Notes under the pieces: generated by a model
Told to the model about the DNA's origin: nothing
The model's input: only the letters and a program-made list of their open reading frames with translations
Databases searched by the model: none
Part shown: positions 5,485-6,528 of the stretch, piece by piece
Numbering within the stretch: position 1 is the first letter of the stretch
Layout of the letters: each line of letters opens with the position of its first letter
Translations under genes and position numbers: made by a program
From: Myroides sp.
GTDB taxonomy: Bacteria > Bacteroidota > Bacteroidia > Flavobacteriales > Flavobacteriaceae
Length of the DNA stretch: 6,528 nucleotides
NCBI GenBank assembly: GCA_018384465.1
Contig: JAHAYQ010000127.1
Span: 1 to 6,528 of the forward strand
Direction of reading: 5' to 3'

Positions 5485-6471
5485 ATGAAAAAGTTGTGGA
5501 TGCTCTTTTCGGTTATACTTGTACTATCGTGTACAAAAAAAACCGAACCCATTCCCTTATCGTTTTATTATTGGAAAACTAATTTTCAATTAACCGAAAC
5601 CGAAAAACAGTATCTAAACGATTTAGATGTTGCCAAGTTGTACATACGCTATTTTGATATAAGCTTAAAAGATTCTATTGCCATACCCGTTGCGCCTGTA
5701 GTTTTTAATCAGAATGTAGAAGCGTATGAGGTGGTTCCGGTGGTGTATATCAAAAACGAAGTTTTTCTGCAAAACGGTGCTGCCGATAGTTTGGCGGTAA
5801 AGGTGTACAATTACATTCAACAAATCAATAAATCGGCAAATGTTTCGGTTGACGAAATTCAGTTTGATTGCGATTGGAGCTTAAAATCAAAACATAACTA
5901 CTTTCAGTTTTTAGAAGAATTTAAAAAGTTACATCCTAATTTATCAGCAACAATTCGTTTGCATCAAATCAAGTATCCCGATAAAACAGGCATTCCCGAT
6001 GTTGATAAAGGTGTGTTGATGTATTACAATATGGGCGTTATTAGTTCTGGCGATAATAATTCTATCTACGACCGCTCGGTAGCGCAGCGATATATAAAAT
6101 CATTACAAAATTATTCACTTCCTTTAAATATGGCTTTGCCAGTTTTTAGTTGGGGTGTACATATACGTGGCAATCAAGTGACTAATTTGATAAGTGGTTT
6201 GCGAGTAGCTGATTTAAACGGAGATCTATTCGAAAAGATCAATGAAAATAGATATAAGGTTGTAGAAGATGTTGTTTTTAAAGGCAGATATTTAGCAAAA
6301 AACGATGAAATTAAGGTTGAAGCTGTAAGTGCTGAGCAATTGAAGGAAATGATGCACGATATTAAAAAGAACAGCAAACACAAACCCAACGAAATTATAC
6401 TATACGATTTAAATGAAAATAATTTAAAAGCTTATGAAAAAGAAGATTTTAAAACTGTTAACCACTGGTAG
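5485..6471 (+). CDS. Uncharacterised lipoprotein, possibly DUF3142-like TIM-barrel protein
   Basis: The product is 328 residues. Residues 1-16 are a short lipoprotein signal peptide (MKKLW, hydrophobic core, lipobox VLSC with Cys16), so it is probably anchored in an envelope membrane. The mature part begins IPLSFYYWKTNFQLTETEKQYLNDLDVAKLYIRYFDI, then VSVDEIQFDCDWSLKSKHNYFQFLEEFKKLHPNLSATIRLHQIKY (120-164), KGVLMYYNMGV, and LPLNMALPVFSWGVHIRG. Alternating strand/helix units, the paired acidic residues Asp128/Asp130 at a likely strand end, and the ALPVFSWG stretch resemble DUF3142 or GH18-like TIM barrels. I recognise this by pattern only and cannot name a substrate. From about residue 245 it turns charged and may form a separate C-terminal region (KNDEIKVEAVSAEQLKEMMHDIKKN). 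The gene has its own promoter element and overlaps the next gene by 38 bp, suggesting translational coupling. Confidence 0.8.
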   Translation: MKKLWMLFSVILVLSCTKKTEPIPLSFYYWKTNFQLTETEKQYLNDLDVAKLYIRYFDISLKDSIAIPVAPVVFNQNVEAYEVVPVVYIKNEVFLQNGAADSLAVKVYNYIQQINKSANVSVDEIQFDCDWSLKSKHNYFQFLEEFKKLHPNLSATIRLHQIKYPDKTGIPDVDKGVLMYYNMGVISSGDNNSIYDRSVAQRYIKSLQNYSLPLNMALPVFSWGVHIRGNQVTNLISGLRVADLNGDLFEKINENRYKVVEDVVFKGRYLAKNDEIKVEAVSAEQLKEMMHDIKKNSKHKPNEIILYDLNENNLKAYEKEDFKTVNHW

Positions 6472-6528
6472 TTTAGCTGCCTTATTTGGGTACGGAGTGT
6501 ATGCTTACGGTTGTGCTGGTGATTGGTG
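6434..6528 (+). CDS. Start of an exported protein of unknown function, cut by the right edge
   Basis: An ATG at 6434 opens a frame different from the upstream lipoprotein and runs off the right edge without a stop (31 codons). It reads MKKKILKLLTTGSLAALFGYGVYAYGCAGDW: three lysines, a hydrophobic stretch and then GVYAYGCAGDW, a signal peptide that is either cleaved after an AYA-type site or lipidated at Cys27. The overlap of 38 bp with the lipoprotein gene indicates a shared transcript. The CAGDW ending recalls large hypothetical envelope proteins of Bacteroidota that begin mature sequence with C-G-DWW, but this is a faint memory and the visible part is too short for a family call. Confidence 0.6.
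   Translation, partial: MKKKILKLLTTGSLAALFGYGVYAYGCAGDW

Noticed and set aside
1..6528. A mobile element or defence island
   Set aside because: No transposase, integrase, phage, toxin or nuclease gene is present. All genes are ordinary chromosomal families with similar AT-rich composition.

Overview
The window is a 6.5 kb piece of an AT-rich chromosome that looks like a member of the Bacteroidota, most likely Flavobacteriia. The support is: lipoproteins with short Bacteroidota-style lipoboxes; genes without Shine-Dalgarno sites; several correctly oriented exact copies of the Bacteroidota -7 promoter element TAnnTTTG at intergenic positions; and protein families typical of the phylum (GHL10/DUF187 lipoprotein, Crp/Fnr-like regulator, SRPBCC and VOC proteins). 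It reads as ordinary housekeeping or accessory chromosome. I see no transposase, phage gene, CRISPR array, tRNA or rRNA.

Layout. Four genes lie on the minus strand in the left third: the 5' part of a GHL10-type glycoside hydrolase-like lipoprotein (cut by the left edge), an SRPBCC protein with a membrane anchor, a PhnB-type VOC protein, and a Crp/Fnr-family regulator. VOC and SRPBCC are 14 bp apart and probably form one transcript with its own promoter. The regulator upstream of them appears to end at its own terminator. Divergent from the regulator, on the plus strand, is a class 3 aldehyde dehydrogenase. The shared intergenic region holds a perfect 15-bp palindrome, a natural operator candidate. 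A 250-bp gap follows; it looks like a dispersed non-coding palindromic repeat plus promoter(s) for the next gene, a CPA1/NhaP-type Na+/H+ antiporter. Last come an uncharacterised lipoprotein with possible DUF3142/TIM-barrel character and, overlapping its 3' end by 38 bp, the start of a second exported protein cut by the right edge.

Functional reading. The regulator/aldehyde dehydrogenase pair suggests controlled aldehyde detoxification or oxidation. The antiporter contributes to Na+/pH homeostasis. The two lipoproteins point to cell-envelope or polysaccharide work, but substrates cannot be read from the sequence. The overlapping lipoprotein/exported-protein pair at the right end is the least explained part of the window. 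I did not find convincing evidence of a new multi-gene system.
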